Positions 34,144 to 35,699 of a stretch of 35,699 bases of DNA are shown here, in pieces. Origin of the DNA: CAYFSC01 sp964345695 (GTDB lineage: Bacteria; Bacteroidota; Rhodothermia; Rhodothermales; Salinibacteraceae). Location of the stretch: assembly GCA_964345695.1 (NCBI GenBank), contig CAYFSC010000007.1:1-35699 (forward strand), read 5' to 3'. Numbering within the stretch: the first letter of the stretch is position 1; every line of letters begins with the position of its first letter. Under the pieces are notes generated by a model that searched no databases, had not been told where the DNA came from, and worked only from the letters and a program-made list of their open reading frames with translations. The translations under genes and the position numbers were made by a program.

Positions 34144-34178
34144 GTTTCTCGTTCCTGGTTTCTCGTTTCTGGTTTCTG
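34144..34178. repeat. five-unit heptad array after ddl (GTTYCTS)
   Basis: Five tandem 7-bp units from 34144 to 34178 have consensus GTTYCTS (for example GTTTCTC, GTTTCTG). It begins seven bases after the ddl stop codon. The units differ from each other by only one or two bases. Confidence 0.92.
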
Positions 34179-34201
34179 AGGTTGGAACCACGATTCCCGA
34201 A

Positions 34202-34236
34202 GCGCAACGTTCAACCCGCAACGCTCAACCCGCAAC
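34202..34236. repeat. five-unit heptad array between ddl and ndh (NNNCAAC)
   Basis: Five tandem units each end in CAAC (for example GTTCAAC, CCGCAAC); two alternating forms make an almost perfect 14-bp repeat. The reverse strand reads GTTGNNN, so its polarity is opposite to the 34144-34178 array, 23 bases away. Confidence 0.92.
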
Positions 34237-34278
34237 GCACCCCGCTGTAACGATCCTGATGCCGCTTGATCTTCCCCG

Positions 34279-34308
34279 TTGTTCAGGGCGTTTTACTTTG
34301 TACCCTCG
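34279..34308 (+). promoter_or_regulatory. weak promoter candidate for ndh
   Basis: TTG at 34279-34281, a 19-base spacer, then TACCCTCG at 34301-34308 (four of six TAnnTTTG positions), ending 29 bases before the ATG. A nearby TTACTTTG at 34293-34300 matches the -7 box better but has no TTG at the right distance. Confidence 0.25.
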
Positions 34309-34337
34309 TATCGTTTTTTCCTTACGTCCCGACTGTC

Positions 34338-35696
34338 ATGCATACGCCGATCACTCAAGGGGACGGTGCACCCGATGATCGCCCTCACATTGTCATTATC
34401 GGCGCCGGGTTTGCCGGACTCGAAGCGGCGAAGACCTTGCGCGACGAGGACGTGCGCGTGACGCTCATCGATCGCAACAACTACCACAAGTTCCAGCCGC
34501 TCCTGTACGAGGTCGCGATGGCCGGGTTGGAGCCAGACGACATCGCGCACAACGTCCGCAACATCTTTCACGGGCAGGAGAACGTGCGCTTCCATCTCGG
34601 CACGGTATGCGGCATCGACACCGACCAGAAGCAGGTCCACCTGCGGTACGGCACGTCCATCCGGTACGACGCGCTCATCGTGGCTGCCGGTGCCGTGACC
34701 AATGACTTCGGCGTGGAGGGCGTGGAGGAGCATGCCTATCCCCTAAAGAACGTGCCCGATGCCGTCAACCTGCGCAACCACGTGCTGCGGCAGTTCGAGC
34801 GCTTCGACCGTGATCCGGCCGCAGCCGACCCGGGGACTCTATCGTTCGTCCTCGTCGGGGGCGGACCCACGGGCGTCGAGATGGCCGGGGCGCTCGTGGA
34901 GCTGTTCGACACGCTCGACGGCGACTTCGCCACGCTCGATACGCGGGAACAGGCGCAGTGCATTCTTCTGGAGATGCAGGACGACTTGCTTCCCCCCTAC
35001 GCCGAGCCGTTGCGTGACTACACGCGGCGGACCCTGGAAGCGCGCGGCGTCGACGTTCGGACCAACGCAACGGTCGCCTGTGTGGAGGCCGATGCCGTGC
35101 ACCTCGAGGACGGGACGTCGATCCCCACGAAAACGCTCATCTGGGCCGCAGGCGTGAAGGCCAGCCCCGTGGCCGACCTGCTGGACGCCGAACAGACGTG
35201 GGACGACCGCGTGGTGGTGAACGCCGACCTCAGCGTGCCCGAAGCGCCGGATGTCTATGCGGTGGGCGACATGGCCGCCATCGACGGCGAGGACGGGCAC
35301 GAACCGCAGCTTGCACAGGTGGCCATACAGAGCGGCCGCCACGCGGCCCAGCAGATCGTCCGCCGTCTCAACAACCAACCCACAACGTCCTTCTCGTACA
35401 CCAACCTCGGCCAGATGGCCACCATCGGCCGCAACGCCGCCGTCGCGGAAATGCCTGGGGGCGTGCAACTCAAGGGCCTCTTCGCCTGGATCCTGTGGGT
35501 GGTCATTCACATCGCGAAGCTCGTCGGCTTCCGCAACCGGCTCAGCGCGTTCGTCAACTGGTCGTACAACTACTTCACCTACAACCGCAGCGCCCGCCTC
35601 ATCCTCGACGCTGTGCCCATCGACGACGACATCCCGCTGGAGGTCGAGGAGGTCGACCGGGCCGTGCAGCAGCGCCTGAAGGAAGTGGCCTCGTGA
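34338..35696 (+). CDS. ndh: type II NADH dehydrogenase (NDH-2)
   Basis: A flavoprotein of 452 residues that passes electrons from NADH to quinone without pumping protons, on the inner face of the membrane. The FAD-binding GAGFAG is at 22-27 with the acidic end of the second strand (LIDRNNYHKFQPLLYEVAMA). The NADH-binding GGGPTGVEMAG starts at 174. VYAVGDMA with the FAD ribityl contact, then QVAIQSGRHAAQQI, follow. The C-terminus has the membrane-binding helices of NDH-2 (LFAWILWVVIHIAKLVGF and SYNYFTYNRSARL). The frame is open to 34266, but the ATG at 34338 is preferred because the added part is not family-like. The stop is three bases before the window end. Confidence 0.95.
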   Translation: MHTPITQGDGAPDDRPHIVIIGAGFAGLEAAKTLRDEDVRVTLIDRNNYHKFQPLLYEVAMAGLEPDDIAHNVRNIFHGQENVRFHLGTVCGIDTDQKQVHLRYGTSIRYDALIVAAGAVTNDFGVEGVEEHAYPLKNVPDAVNLRNHVLRQFERFDRDPAAADPGTLSFVLVGGGPTGVEMAGALVELFDTLDGDFATLDTREQAQCILLEMQDDLLPPYAEPLRDYTRRTLEARGVDVRTNATVACVEADAVHLEDGTSIPTKTLIWAAGVKASPVADLLDAEQTWDDRVVVNADLSVPEAPDVYAVGDMAAIDGEDGHEPQLAQVAIQSGRHAAQQIVRRLNNQPTTSFSYTNLGQMATIGRNAAVAEMPGGVQLKGLFAWILWVVIHIAKLVGFRNRLSAFVNWSYNYFTYNRSARLILDAVPIDDDIPLEVEEVDRAVQQRLKEVAS

Positions 35697-35699
35697 GGC

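Noticed and set aside
34293..34300. TTACTTTG as the ndh -7 box
   Set aside because: Good box but no TTG at 19-21 bases upstream; the shifted reading with TACCCTCG was listed instead at low confidence.

Overview
The window is ordinary chromosomal sequence from a high-GC bacterium with strongly acidic proteins (Asp/Glu-rich surfaces in Lon, Ddl, the cystathionine beta-synthase and others). Start codons lack Shine-Dalgarno sequences almost everywhere, and several promoters can be read as TTG - 19 to 21 bases - TAnnTTTG-like, which is the Bacteroidota type. Together these point to the Rhodothermota/Salinibacter side of the Bacteroidota, probably a halophile. That placement is inference from protein character and promoter style, because no rRNA is present.

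Layout. 1-4.9 kb: a DUF3467 protein and cystathionine beta-synthase on the minus strand, divergent from lon. 5-6.8 kb: two tiny helical proteins (minus) and rsgA (plus). 6.9-10.6 kb: topA and a Dps ferritin (minus). 10.8-11.2 kb: the decayed 3' end of a pyruvate phosphate dikinase gene, still followed by a terminator hairpin. 11.3-14.7 kb: a hotdog thioesterase, nadC, then an acuB-acuC pair (CBS-ACT sensor plus deacetylase). 14,752-14,851: a 100-N scaffold gap whose right edge lies in a tandem repeat. 14.9-19.4 kb (minus): AIM24-family protein, inorganic pyrophosphatase, a stand-alone terminase-nuclease-like protein, EgtD histidine methyltransferase, and an SDR epimerase. 19.7-27.5 kb (plus): a large secreted BNR/sortilin-type propeller protein, a diacylglycerol-kinase-type lipid kinase, a small Smr protein, a class-I amidotransferase-like peptidase and a membrane-anchored transglycosylase-like protein. 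27.5-30.5 kb (minus): an orphan HyuA-type hydantoinase subunit and a crotonase. 30.7-35.7 kb (plus): a SWIM zinc-finger protein, dihydroorotase, ddl and a type II NADH dehydrogenase.

Most of this is housekeeping: protein quality control, topology, ribosome assembly, NAD and pyrimidine synthesis, cell wall and respiration. It is not an island, and I see no phage, transposon, CRISPR or tRNA. Three things stand out. First, short intergenic arrays built of 7-bp units, mostly GTTNNNN on one strand, occur at several places and bracket ddl on both sides. Second, there are two gene relics: the ppdK tail and the first ~55 codons of a metallophosphoesterase running into the end of the dihydroorotase gene. 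Third, a terminase-like RNase H-fold protein sits in a housekeeping setting and has probably lost one catalytic acidic residue.

All functional calls are from reading motifs by eye; no database search was possible.
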